Positions 16,242-25,063 of a DNA stretch of 63,871 nucleotides are shown piece after piece (positions within the stretch are counted from its first letter, which is position 1; each line of letters starts with the position of its first letter). Position numbers and translations under genes: made by a program. The stretch is from Methylococcus sp. (lineage in GTDB: Bacteria; Pseudomonadota; Gammaproteobacteria; Methylococcales; Methylococcaceae), in contig JAQTYA010000009.1 of assembly GCA_028688525.1 (NCBI GenBank), positions 1 through 63,871 of the forward strand. Direction: 5' to 3'. The notes under the pieces are model-generated. The model was not told the DNA's origin and made no database searches. It saw nothing but the letters and a program-made list of their open reading frames with translations.

Positions 16242-18668
16242 ATGATCGAACTCCGCGACAAAGCCATTTTGATTGACGACCAGCCCCGCCTCGTGCTGAG
16301 CGGCGAGGTGCATTACTTCCGGCTCCGGCGCGAAGACTGGCAAGACCGGCTGGACAAGCTCAAGGCCGCCGGCTGCAACAGCGTGGCCTCCTACATCCCC
16401 TGGCTCTGCCACGAAACCGTCGAAGGCCGGATCGACCTCGACGGGCGCACCCGCCCGGAACTGGACCTCGGCGCCTTTATCGACCTGTGCCAGGCCAACG
16501 GTCTCTGGTTCATCGCCCGTCCCGGCCCCTTCGTGATGGCCGAGATGAAGAACGAAGGCCTGCCCTACTGGATTTACGAAAAGCATCCCGAGATCGTACC
16601 GGTAGGCTGGGACGGCAAGCCGGCAACCACCCACACCGTCGACTATCTGGCACCCGGCTTTCTGGATGCGGCCCGTCGCTGGTACGACGCGGTGATGGCC
16701 GTGATCGCGCCGCGCCTGCAGCCGGGGGGCGGCAATGTGATCGCGCTGCAACTCGACAACGAGATCGGCATGCTGTCCTGGGTCAGCAACTGCCCGGACC
16801 TCACGGAAAACGTGCTGGCGGATTTCGCGGCCTGGCTGATAGCCCGTCACGGCTCTGAAGCCTTGCGCCGGCGCTATCCGTTCGACCCGGATGCGCCGGA
16901 GGCGCGCCGCGACGGCATCCGCTCGCCCGCCGAGAGCTACGCCCCGGCCCTGATGCGCGACCTCGGCCACTACATGCGCGACCGTTTCGCCCGCTACGTC
17001 GCGACCCTGCGCGCCTGGGCGGAAGACGCCGGCATCCGCAGCATTCCGTTCGTGATCAACATACACGGCACCGGCGGCGGCCGCGGCTTCGGCTTCCCGA
17101 TCGGCATCAGCCAGCTCTATCCGTCCTACACCCGGGACGCCGGCTACCTGTCGGGCTCGGACATCTATTTCGGCAATCTGACGTTCGACAATTTCCAGGA
17201 TCTGTATCTCTGCAACGCCTTCATGGAAGCCGTACACCGGCCCGAGCAACCGCTAGCCTCAATGGAGTTCGAATGCGGCGACGGCAACTACGGCAACACC
17301 TACGGGAACCGGCTGGACCCATCCGCCGCCGACTTCAAGGCACGCATGTGCCTGGCCCAGGGAGCACGGCTCATCAATTACTACCTCTTCACCGGCGGCC
17401 ACAACTACAAGCTCGACCCGCTGCCGCAGGACGGCGACGATCGCATCGCCTTCACCGGCGAACGCCACGGCTACGCCGCGCCGGTCGATCCCGAAGGGCG
17501 GTTGAATTACAGTTATCCGCGCCTGGCGAACCTGACCCGCACCGCGGCCGCCGTCGCCGACAAGCTGGCCACGATGAAGGAGGAGCGCGATAAACTGGCC
17601 TTCGGCTTCATCCCCGACTATTTCATGACCGAATACCGCCATCCCGCCAGCACCGCGATGGCCGAGATCGTCCGCAACCTGGAAGCGAACCGCGGGCCCG
17701 GAGCCTGGGAAGTCATGGCGCGGGCGATGCTGCTCGGCGGCTACCGCTTCGGCGCGGTCGACATCCAGAACCGGCCGCTCGACGTGGAGGCCACGCCGGT
17801 ACTGGCGCTGGGATCGGCCCGCTACATGGACGCGGCCATCCAGCACAAGCTGGCCGGCTGGCTGACCGCGGGCGGGGGGCTGCTGCTGTACGGGGAGGTC
17901 CCGCAATACGGGATGGAAGGCGAGCCCTGCACGCTGCTGGCCGAGGCGCTGGGCGCCGAAATTTCAGGTTCTCGCCAGGCCAGCGAGCGCTATTTCCTCT
18001 CGCTCGCCGCGGAGGGCTGGGCCGCGCCGCGGCCGGAAGTGCGCACCCATTTCGCCCAGACCTTCGCCCTCCCCTCCGCCGAAGCGCTGCTGCGGGTCTG
18101 CGACACCGGCGAGATCTGCGGCTTCGAAACGGCTGTCGGAAAAGGCCGTGCCATCATCATCGGCACCGCCTACCCTTGCGACATCGCCCTGTTCCGCACC
18201 GCCCTAGAACGGCTGGGCGCGGTTGCCGCCTTGCGCCACGACTGCGGGGACCACGGGATCTTCATGACTTCGACCGCCAACGCTTCGGGCGAGCGCTTCA
18301 TGCACCTGCTGAACCTGGACGGATTCGATAAGCGCTTCCGCCTTTACGAGCGCGGCCAGCCGCTGTTCGGCGGACGCGAAATCGAGCTGCAAGCCCGTGA
18401 CGGCGTGATGCTGCCGCTGGCCATGCGCTTCGGCGAAGTGAAGATCGAATACGCCACCGCGGAAATCGCCGCTGTGACCACGGACTGTATCGAATTCCGC
18501 CCGACCCAGCGGCTGGACGTGATCGCCGTCGAAACCGAGCGTGAGATACGGCTTTCCTCTCATTACGAGCTTCAGCGGGATAGCCCCACCACCTACGTCG
18601 TGTCGCTGCGCCCGGCGCAGTTACACGGCCGGATCACGCTATGGCATGACAACCCCGGGGATAGGTAG
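16242..18668 (+). CDS. GH35 beta-galactosidase-like protein
   Basis: 808 aa. The N-terminal catalytic barrel has the GH35 opening SGEVHYFRLRREDWQDRL and the acid/base block ALQLDNEIGML (Glu near residue 172). The nucleophile is probably in SMEFECGDGNYG near 345. The C-terminal half has beta-sandwich character. The ATG at 16242 follows a near-perfect AAAGGAGGT; the open frame extends 48 bp upstream into the GH13 gene. No signal peptide. The substrate may be a beta-galactoside, but this is not provable here. Confidence 0.85.
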   Translation: MIELRDKAILIDDQPRLVLSGEVHYFRLRREDWQDRLDKLKAAGCNSVASYIPWLCHETVEGRIDLDGRTRPELDLGAFIDLCQANGLWFIARPGPFVMAEMKNEGLPYWIYEKHPEIVPVGWDGKPATTHTVDYLAPGFLDAARRWYDAVMAVIAPRLQPGGGNVIALQLDNEIGMLSWVSNCPDLTENVLADFAAWLIARHGSEALRRRYPFDPDAPEARRDGIRSPAESYAPALMRDLGHYMRDRFARYVATLRAWAEDAGIRSIPFVINIHGTGGGRGFGFPIGISQLYPSYTRDAGYLSGSDIYFGNLTFDNFQDLYLCNAFMEAVHRPEQPLASMEFECGDGNYGNTYGNRLDPSAADFKARMCLAQGARLINYYLFTGGHNYKLDPLPQDGDDRIAFTGERHGYAAPVDPEGRLNYSYPRLANLTRTAAAVADKLATMKEERDKLAFGFIPDYFMTEYRHPASTAMAEIVRNLEANRGPGAWEVMARAMLLGGYRFGAVDIQNRPLDVEATPVLALGSARYMDAAIQHKLAGWLTAGGGLLLYGEVPQYGMEGEPCTLLAEALGAEISGSRQASERYFLSLAAEGWAAPRPEVRTHFAQTFALPSAEALLRVCDTGEICGFETAVGKGRAIIIGTAYPCDIALFRTALERLGAVAALRHDCGDHGIFMTSTANASGERFMHLLNLDGFDKRFRLYERGQPLFGGREIELQARDGVMLPLAMRFGEVKIEYATAEIAAVTTDCIEFRPTQRLDVIAVETEREIRLSSHYELQRDSPTTYVVSLRPAQLHGRITLWHDNPGDR

Positions 18669-18794
18669 TGACCCTATTTTTCGCCGGGCTGTCTGGGCGG
18701 CAGATGCCCCTCTCGCTCGCGACGCCGAAAACAGGTATAGGTGAGCGTCGAGCGCGTGATCAAAAGCGTCTAAGCCGCGAACCGAAAGAAGCGG

Positions 18795-20312
18795 TTATTG
18801 AGGCGGCTGGGCTTCCACTTTGCGCAAAGCCTTGCCTGACGACTTACTCAAGGACAATAACCAAGCCGACAGCCTGGACTTCAAAATCGGATCGGCACCA
18901 TCGTATATATTGGTGAGCTGCCTCGGATCCGGGACAAGGTCGTAAAGCTCGCGCTCCCCCGTCTCGTATTCCACGTAGGTCAGGGCATCCGATGTCCGAA
19001 TTCCAGTAAACACCGGAGCTTCGCCTTCAGCCAACGCCCGGATGTCATGCGGATCCTGGGGCTCGCGCAGTCCGCTGGACGCCGGCTGCGTCACGCTCGG
19101 CGCCTTGTGCTCCAAAAGCATGGCCCGGCGCCAGCGTTGCGGCTGTTTTCCTAACATCAGCGGCAGCAAATTACGCCCGTCCACAAAATCAGGAGGAGTA
19201 ATTTTCGCCATAGCCGCAAACGTCGGCGCATAATCCACATTAGCCGTCAGTTCATCGATCGTAAGCCCCGGGGGGATACCCGGCCCACGCACCACCAAAG
19301 GTATATGGATATCCTCTTCGTATGCCGTATTCTTACCCGATGGCAAACGGTGTTGACCTTGGTGAAATCCATTGTCCGACGTGAAGAATATATAGGTATT
19401 TCCCAGTTGCTTGGTGTCCTGCAAAATCAGGACAATTTTTCTTACAAGATCCTCCACCGCCGCCATCGACTGCAAACGCTTGCGATACGAGCGATCCATC
19501 GCCCCGATCTCGTCGCTGGCGAGTTTGGGGAGACGGCGAACCCATGCGGGTTTATCGGCTATCTCGTCTTCATTGAACGATTTCGGGTGCGGCAAGAGAC
19601 CGTCGGAGAAAGCGCTTGCGTAGCGAGGAGCCGGCGTCGCCGGCCCATGCGGAGCATAGGGTGCAAGATAAATGAAGAACGGGCGGCCCGAATAATTCTT
19701 GACGGTATTCCGAATAAAACCTACCGCTTTCTCGGCCAGCACATCGACCATATAGTGCTTCGGCCCGTTGCCATAGGCAACAGCCTGGCCGTTTTCGTTG
19801 AGCGAATAGTCGTATTCCTCATAAGGCGTTCCGTCGTTCGGACTCACCCAATATGACCAGCCCGGCGGGATGTAGGACGGAGAGCCATCCAAGGGATACC
19901 CGTTCAGATATTTTCCGAAAAGCGCTGTCCTATAGCCGGCCCCCTGCAGCCAGGTCGCGACCGTCGAATTCTCCAAGCCAGCGGCATTAACTCTCTCGAA
20001 CCCGCCATACTGGCCCTCGTTCGCATAAATTCCCGTGTTATGGGCATATTGGCCGCGCAGGGTGCTGACTCGGGATGGACAGCACGAAGCAAGATTTACA
20101 AAATGATTCTTGAATACGACACCCTGCTTGGCGAGCAACGCATCGATGGTTCCCTGATACTGGAACAAATCCATGCTGAGATCATCGACCAAAATGAAAA
20201 CAATGTTCGGCAGTTTAGGCTTGCTAGACGTTTTCGCTTCCGCATTGGAAACCCCTAGCACAGCGCAGAGCATGAGGGCTTGTGTCATGCGGATAATGAC
20301 AAATCGAACCAT
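18795..20312 (-). CDS. Exported sulfatase
   Basis: Type I sulfatase, 505 aa from the ATG at 20312, which puts the signal peptide (ending SNAEA) at the N-terminus; an upstream in-frame ATG at 20378 has AAGGA before it and is an alternative. The formylglycine motif is CCPSRVSTLRGQ (C-x-P-x-R). Metal-binding residues are visible in VFILVDDLS and in FTSDNGFHQGQHR. Sulfatases cleave sulfate esters; the substrate is unknown. It faces the GH35 gene tail to tail, which allows but does not prove a shared glycan substrate. Confidence 0.85.
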   Translation of the reverse strand: MVRFVIIRMTQALMLCAVLGVSNAEAKTSSKPKLPNIVFILVDDLSMDLFQYQGTIDALLAKQGVVFKNHFVNLASCCPSRVSTLRGQYAHNTGIYANEGQYGGFERVNAAGLENSTVATWLQGAGYRTALFGKYLNGYPLDGSPSYIPPGWSYWVSPNDGTPYEEYDYSLNENGQAVAYGNGPKHYMVDVLAEKAVGFIRNTVKNYSGRPFFIYLAPYAPHGPATPAPRYASAFSDGLLPHPKSFNEDEIADKPAWVRRLPKLASDEIGAMDRSYRKRLQSMAAVEDLVRKIVLILQDTKQLGNTYIFFTSDNGFHQGQHRLPSGKNTAYEEDIHIPLVVRGPGIPPGLTIDELTANVDYAPTFAAMAKITPPDFVDGRNLLPLMLGKQPQRWRRAMLLEHKAPSVTQPASSGLREPQDPHDIRALAEGEAPVFTGIRTSDALTYVEYETGERELYDLVPDPRQLTNIYDGADPILKSRLSAWLLSLSKSSGKALRKVEAQPPQ

Positions 20313-20737
20313 TGAGGCGTTCCCAACTACAGAGGTCTTAAGGAGAAAAGCACATGGACTGGAATAAGCGAACGCCATTTTAGCGCGATCCTTTGCTCAC
20401 CGCCTCGTTGGAAGAAAACGTCGACCGCCGCTCGACAAGACGAGCCGGCTTGGCGACACGCCGTTCCCCTGGTGTCGCTATCCGGGCACATCAGCACAGT
20501 GCCTTGGAGGAAATGCCGATCCAAGCGCACTACGGGTACTGGAGCGAAACCGTTTTTCGCATTCGCCGGAACGAAGGCGTCGCGGCCTCACGACGAATGC
20601 TTGCTGATTCAGGCGGTTTAGAGCGCTTGCCTGAGCAGGCTCATCACAATAAATCAATGATATACCAGACTCCAGACGTAGCTGGCACGAAAGATGACTA
20701 GGGTCAGTATGTCTTCACCTCCTCCAGGCGCATCCTC
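20313..20737. other. Intergenic stretch without a supported gene
   Basis: Includes the alternative sulfatase start at 20378. A forward frame from ATG 20513 (62 aa, preceded by GGAGG only two bases away) shows no protein-like character. No hairpin or binding site stands out. It probably holds the sulfatase promoter on the reverse strand and the promoter of the His-rich gene on the forward strand. Confidence 0.5.
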
Positions 20738-21028
20738 ATGATAAAGCTCCTCCGCTTGACCGGTATCCTCCTGATCGCGATCGCCCCGTACTCGCCCGGC
20801 GTCGCCGGGGATCACCACCACGAACACCACCATAGGCACCACCATCATGGGAACGGGCATGCCTATGGCTTGCACCGGCATTACCACGAGTTCCCCGTGT
20901 ATCACACGCCTCAGCTATCCGTTCCAACGATAATCCTGCCGGCCCTGCCGACTGGTCCTGGTCTTCCCCGGCTAGTGGCCCCGGAACCGCTTAGGCTGCC
21001 CGGGCTGCCTACCCTGCCGCATCCTTAA
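20738..21028 (+). CDS. Secreted histidine-rich small protein
   Basis: 96 aa. The signal peptide MIKLLRLTGILLIAIAPYS ends near residue 24 (VAGD). It is followed by a histidine cluster (about 25-51) with 17 His and alternating Glu, Asp, Arg and Tyr, then a Pro/Leu-rich tail (LPALPTGPGLPRL). Such clusters bind zinc, nickel, copper or cobalt, so a periplasmic metal buffer or donor is likely (inference). The ribosome-binding site is poor. Confidence 0.7.
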   Translation: MIKLLRLTGILLIAIAPYSPGVAGDHHHEHHHRHHHHGNGHAYGLHRHYHEFPVYHTPQLSVPTIILPALPTGPGLPRLVAPEPLRLPGLPTLPHP

Positions 21029-21147
21029 GATGCAACAACGGCCGGACACGCCGTCCCGCTCGATGAGCAGGCGTCAAGGAACAAGCGACGACCGCCTCAT
21101 GGCTAGCTACATCTAGCCGCGGGCGGGCTCGAGGGCAGGGAGGGAGA

Positions 21148-22149
21148 TCAGCGCGAAATCGGCGCCAGATAATCGATGAACTGCTCGACGCAGCGGTCCC
21201 AAGTGAACGCCTGGGCAAATGTTCGGCAATCTTGCCCGCTCAACTCCAAAGCTCGGAGCGCAGCGGCCCGCAGATCCTCATCGAGACAGCCTACGGCGGA
21301 GCTAGTGATAACATCCTGGGGCCCCGGCACCGGGTAAGCGGCGACTGGCACCCCAGCCGCGAGCGCCTCCAGCATAACCAGCCCAAAGGTGTCGGTGCGG
21401 CTGGGAAAAACGAAAACGTCGGCCGCGGAGAGCGTCTCGGCCAAGTCCACGCCCGTGCGATACCCTACGAAACGCGCTTCCGGATGCCGCTTTTCGAGTT
21501 CCGCCCTGGAGGGGCCATCTCCGACGACGTACTTGGAGCCGGGTAGGTCCAAGGCTAGGAATTCGTCCACGCCCTTCTCCACTGCAAGACGGCCGACGTA
21601 AATGAACACCGGCCGGGCGTCCTCGATACGGCCTTTGCCCCGCAAGGCAAACAATTCGGTATCGACTCCCCGCGACCACAAGACGAGATTCCGGAACCCC
21701 TGCGCGCCGAGATCGCTGACTTGGGTTGGCGTCGGCGCCATGACTCTTACGCTGGGCCGATGGAACCACCGCAGCACCGCATAGCCCCAGCTCAAAGGCA
21801 GACGGGTCCGTAGATTCACGTATTCCGCAAACCGCGTATGAAACGAGGTCGTAAACGGCAGTCCGCGACGCAGGCAATACCGGCGCGCCGCCATTCCCAG
21901 CGGCCCTTCGGTAGCAATATGAATGGCATCGGGCTTATACGCGTCAAGCTGACCGGGTAGCGTGAACCCACAGCCTAGAGCCAGCCGAATTTCCGGATAC
22001 CCCGGGCAGGGCCAATTCCGATAGCGATCCGGTGTGAAGGCTTCGACTTGATGCCCTCGCTGCCGGACACCTTCACAGATCCGGCTCAAGGTCGTTACGA
22101 CGCCGTTAACCTGCGGTCGCCAAGCGTCGCTTATCAGTGCCAGTTTCAC
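21148..22149 (-). CDS. agt: GT4 glycosyltransferase, lipid-remodelling type
   Basis: 333 aa from the GTG at 22149 (GAGG 9 nt upstream), starting VKLALISDAWRPQVNGVV and overlapping the upstream phosphoesterase by 44 bp. The GT-B fold is seen in the glycine-rich N-terminal loop, the donor-binding block VYVGRLAVEKGVDEF, and the C-terminal E-x7-E block FPSRTDTFGLVMLEALAAG. In Rhizobiales and marine bacteria a GT next to PlcP makes glyco-diacylglycerols from the diacylglycerol released from phospholipids. Translational coupling and a shared Pho-box promoter support that role. The symbol is by analogy. Confidence 0.8.
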   Translation of the reverse strand: MKLALISDAWRPQVNGVVTTLSRICEGVRQRGHQVEAFTPDRYRNWPCPGYPEIRLALGCGFTLPGQLDAYKPDAIHIATEGPLGMAARRYCLRRGLPFTTSFHTRFAEYVNLRTRLPLSWGYAVLRWFHRPSVRVMAPTPTQVSDLGAQGFRNLVLWSRGVDTELFALRGKGRIEDARPVFIYVGRLAVEKGVDEFLALDLPGSKYVVGDGPSRAELEKRHPEARFVGYRTGVDLAETLSAADVFVFPSRTDTFGLVMLEALAAGVPVAAYPVPGPQDVITSSAVGCLDEDLRAAALRALELSGQDCRTFAQAFTWDRCVEQFIDYLAPISR

Positions 22150-22912
22150 TTCTGGTGTCCTCGAGCAGGAACGCACTTTCTTCGACCCAGCGCACAATCT
22201 TCAGTTCGCCTGTCGCCGTTTCCACCAGCGCTGTACAGCTTTCCACCCAATCACCGCAGTTGGCATAAGTCAGACCGTCGATCTCGCGTAAAGCCGCATG
22301 GTGAATATGGCCACATACCACGCCGTTCAGGCCGCGGTTCGCGGCTTCGTGCATCAGTACCTCCTCGAAGCGATAGATGACGTTTACGGCATTCTTGACT
22401 TTATGCTTGATAAAAGCGGAAAGCGACCAATACGGGAAACCAAGGCGCCGCCGTCCCCAGTTGAACCAGCGGTTGCATGCCAACAGCACTTCGTAGGCCT
22501 CGCTGCCGAGCACCGCGAGCCATTTGGTGCTGCATACCACGCCGTCGAACTCGTCACCGTGCAGCACCAGCAGACGGCGGCCATCGCGAGTTTCATGCAC
22601 AGCACGGTCGACAACCTCTACGCCGCCGAACAAACTGCCCGTGTAGTCGCGCAGCATTTCATCATGATTGCCGGGCACGTAGACTACTTTGACGCCACGT
22701 TTGGCTCGCTCCATCACCGTACGCAGAATCTCAGAATGCATCGGCGGCCAATGCCACCCCGACTTCAATTTCCACAAATCGAGGATATCACCCACCAAAT
22801 AGAGAGTATCGCAGCGGACATTCTTTAGAAAATCCAACAGGTACTCGGCTTTACAGCCGCGGGTACCCAAGTGCACATCGGATATCCAGACGGTTCTATA
22901 ATCCAGACTCAT
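22106..22912 (-). CDS. plcP: PlcP-like metallophosphoesterase (phospholipase C)
   Basis: 268-aa calcineurin-type phosphoesterase with all metal-binding blocks: SDVHLGTRGCKAE, VGDILDLW, PGNHDE, LHGDEFD and GHIHHA. The surrounding sequence (TRGCKAEYLLDFL, LKSGWHWP, NCGDWVESCTA) is what I know from Sinorhizobium-type PlcP, which splits phosphatidylcholine and related lipids during phosphate starvation. Databases often label this group UDP-2,3-diacylglucosamine hydrolase (LpxH-like). The ATG at 22912 has AGAGG 7 nt upstream; a GTG at 22921 lies within that site. The glycosyltransferase overlaps its end. Confidence 0.85.
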   Translation of the reverse strand: MSLDYRTVWISDVHLGTRGCKAEYLLDFLKNVRCDTLYLVGDILDLWKLKSGWHWPPMHSEILRTVMERAKRGVKVVYVPGNHDEMLRDYTGSLFGGVEVVDRAVHETRDGRRLLVLHGDEFDGVVCSTKWLAVLGSEAYEVLLACNRWFNWGRRRLGFPYWSLSAFIKHKVKNAVNVIYRFEEVLMHEAANRGLNGVVCGHIHHAALREIDGLTYANCGDWVESCTALVETATGELKIVRWVEESAFLLEDTRSETGTDKRRLATAG

Positions 22913-22966
22913 TAAGGCCACCTCTTTCAGCCGGATCGATAAACGCGAACAAGTTAACCGCCGCGT

Positions 22967-22995
22967 ATTACAAATCCGTCATGATTTGATGACAA
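22967..22995 (-). promoter_or_regulatory. Pho-box-like site facing plcP
   Basis: Reverse-strand TTGTCAT (22989-22995) and TTGTAAT (22967-22973) are 22 bp (two 11-bp steps) apart; the middle position (TCATGAC) is a poor match. It lies 55 bp upstream of the plcP start. Moderate on its own, stronger because of the divergent site at 23044. Confidence 0.5.
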
Positions 22996-23043
22996 TTTCC
23001 GGATTTCCCGTCTACTGAAGCGCCCATTTATGAGTTCACCAAA

Positions 23044-23088
23044 CCGTCATCGATTGGTCATACCATTGTCATTGATACGCATTACATT
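23044..23088 (+). promoter_or_regulatory. Tandem Pho box with -10, pointing away from plcP
   Basis: Forward-strand CCGTCAT (23044-23050), TGGTCAT (23055-23061) and TTGTCAT (23066-23072) are spaced exactly 11 bp. A TACATT -10 candidate (23083-23088) begins 10 bp after the last repeat, the geometry expected of PhoB-activated promoters. No protein gene lies downstream for 1.3 kb on this strand. Confidence 0.65.
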
Positions 23089-23094
23089 GGCCGG

Positions 23095-23165
23095 CGATCA
23101 CATTGTTTCTTTCACCTCTTGACGCTTAGTCTTTGCAAACCCGTCCACCGACGGGTTCTTTTTTG
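23095..23165 (+). ncRNA. Candidate PhoB-activated small RNA (~70 nt)
   Basis: The predicted transcript runs from about 23095 (after the -10 at 23083-23088) to the T run of a strong terminator. The 5' part is U-rich and looks unstructured, and contains CACCTCTT (23114-23121), complementary to ribosome-binding sites of the AAGAGGTG kind. The 3' part is the terminator hairpin with a U tail, the layout of Hfq-dependent small RNAs. There is no open frame of note. Confidence 0.5.
23138..23165 (+). terminator. Rho-independent terminator in the plcP upstream region
   Basis: Perfect 8-bp stem AACCCGTC (23138-23145) / GACGGGTT (23150-23157) with a 4-nt CACC loop, followed by CTTTTTT. Forward orientation, with no upstream protein gene on that strand. 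Confidence 0.9.
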
Positions 23166-23478
23166 CCTGCCCGTTTGAGTTCTACGCATCGAACTGGCAA
23201 GGCCCCACCCAACGGGCAGAAGCACCGCGCAAATTGAAGAATTACCGCCGGGCCCATAGCGCTTTCAGAAACGCATCTTTTAACCCAGCCATCTTTAACC
23301 GCTCACGTCGGACGACGCACGGATAGGGCGGAATATGAGAAAGAATTGCAGCGGCTCTGCGCCGGCCATGAGACCGACTTTTAGAGGGGCGTGTTCGGCG
23401 GCTAACCGGGCGGGAAAAGGATGTTTCGATACCGCAGGAGCAGCGCCCGCGTTCGATCCGATCAAGGGGCGGAGACGG
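23166..23478. other. Intergenic stretch, nothing recognised
   Basis: Between the candidate small RNA and the end of the reverse-strand epimerase gene. No frame with good coding character on either strand, no strong hairpin and no repeat. Confidence 0.5.
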
Positions 23479-24408
23479 CTACGACTGCAGAGCGACCGCA
23501 CCCGGCACATGGGATAGCGTCTCGAGCAACGCCCCCTCTAACTGCGGATATCTGAACTGAAAGCCAGACTCCAGCAAACGGCTAGGAACGACACGCTGCC
23601 CACCCAGAAGGAGCCTACTCAACTCTCGCCCCAACATAACGCCCAGTACCCACGCCGGAACTGCCAGAAATGCGGGACGATGAAGCAGGCGGGAAAGCGT
23701 TTCCGTGAATTCGCGATTGGTCACCGGATTCGGCGCTACGGCATTGAAAACACCGGACATCTCAGGCGAGTCGAGCAAGCACCGAAAGACGGAGACATAG
23801 TCGCGCAGATGGATCCAAGACATCCACTGCTCACCGCTACCGATTCGGGCCCCCAACCCGAACCGGAAGGGCAGCAACATGGGCGCGAGAAAACCGCCCT
23901 TGGGACCCAACACTAGACCCGTCCGGACAAGACAGACTCGGACACCGAACTCCATAGCCTGCGACGCAGCCGATTCCCAAGCCTCGCACAGGCGATGCCC
24001 AAAGCCATCGGAATGAGCGGAGGCTTCATCCAGCAAACTATCGCCTTGATCACCATAGAAACCGACCGCAGAACCGCTGATCAGGACTTTCGGCTTGATC
24101 TCGGCACGGGCAATGTATTCGACCAGCAACCGCGTCAATTCGACTCGGCTGTCCCATAGAACCTTCTTGCGCTCAATCGACCAGCGAGAACCGATGAGAG
24201 GTTCGCCGGCCAGATTGATGACGGCGTCGAATACAAACGAAGACGGCAACTCGGCCAAGGAAGTAATTGCGGTGATCCCCAACCCGCAGCGGTCACGCAC
24301 GCGGTCCGGCCTCCGACTGAGAACGACTAGCCGCGCCCCTCCGCCGCCCAACTCCTGGCATAACCGCGCGCCGAGGAATCCGGTACCGCCGGTGACGAGA
24401 ATTCGCAT
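23479..24408 (-). CDS. TIGR01777-type NAD-dependent epimerase-like protein
   Basis: 309 aa. The Rossmann motif TGGTGFLGARL at the N-terminus binds NAD(P). The family blocks INLAGEPLIGSRW, LISGSAVGFYGDQG and GFGHRLCEAWE are those of the YfcH/SulA-like TIGR01777 group of extended SDR proteins. Substrate and role are unknown in the family. The ATG at 24408 begins MRILVTGG, leaving no room for a better start. Confidence 0.85.
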   Translation of the reverse strand: MRILVTGGTGFLGARLCQELGGGGARLVVLSRRPDRVRDRCGLGITAITSLAELPSSFVFDAVINLAGEPLIGSRWSIERKKVLWDSRVELTRLLVEYIARAEIKPKVLISGSAVGFYGDQGDSLLDEASAHSDGFGHRLCEAWESAASQAMEFGVRVCLVRTGLVLGPKGGFLAPMLLPFRFGLGARIGSGEQWMSWIHLRDYVSVFRCLLDSPEMSGVFNAVAPNPVTNREFTETLSRLLHRPAFLAVPAWVLGVMLGRELSRLLLGGQRVVPSRLLESGFQFRYPQLEGALLETLSHVPGAVALQS

Positions 24409-24684
24409 TACCGCTGTGCTCGTTCGGAACTTTCTAAATGGGGAGACATAGCGAACGCCGGCAGCCCGCCGGGCTGCAGCATCGATGCAAGATCAAGGAA
24501 AACGCAAGCCCAAGATCGAAGGGCCGATTGCAAGCGCCTGAGCGCTCATGGGAGGGGCCGAACCAGCGCCCTTCAATAACCGACGCTGCCACGACCAGGA
24601 ATCACTTGAGGTAATGCGCGTGGCAAGAAAGGGGAGGACGACAACAACCGGCACCCCAAGCTTGCCACACCACGGGGAGACCTC

Positions 24685-24813
24685 TTATTGGTTGCTATCT
24701 TCGTCCTTGAAGACCCAACGAACGAAAAAGAACGCAACCGCAACGATGACGATGGTGACAACGATCCCCGTCGGCGATCTCATCTTTTCAACCAGATCAA
24801 GTATAGCTCCCAT
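24685..24813 (-). CDS. 42-residue single-pass membrane protein
   Basis: The frame starts MGAILDLVEKMRSPTG at 24813 (AAGG upstream), followed by a hydrophobic helix (about residues 17-33, VVTIVIVAVAFFF) and the tail RWVFKDEDSNQ. Clean start, helix and charged ends suggest a real small membrane protein. Function unknown. Confidence 0.55.
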   Translation of the reverse strand: MGAILDLVEKMRSPTGIVVTIVIVAVAFFFVRWVFKDEDSNQ

Positions 24814-24960
24814 GTACGTACCTACCTTGTAGTTTAATGATTCGAAGAATATATAGATATCAGAATTGGGTCTGAACGCTACCGGCGGGTAATGTTACCT
24901 TGCCTTCACCGCATGTCAAGAAGAACGGCTCAGGTCTTATCCTGCGCGGCTTTCAGACGA

Positions 24961-24988
24961 AAAAAACCCGGGCGGGATCGCCCGGGTT
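24961..24988 (-). terminator. Terminator of the small lipoprotein gene
   Basis: Perfect 10-bp stem AACCCGGGCG / CGCCCGGGTT with a GGAT loop. On the reverse strand it is followed by a run of T. It lies about 75 bp beyond the lipoprotein stop codon. Confidence 0.9.
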
Positions 24989-25063
24989 CATCATGACAAA
25001 TATCTCTTAACGAGCCTGACTCATCTAGCTATTTGTTGTTGGCCGAGCCAAGCCGTCCGTCCC

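Noticed and set aside
18669..18794. RNA gene between the GH35 gene and the sulfatase
   Set aside because: No hairpin with a T run and no tRNA-like fold seen by eye.
20513..20701. Forward-strand 62-codon frame with GGAGG close to its ATG
   Set aside because: The spacing of two bases is too short and the product has no protein-like pattern.
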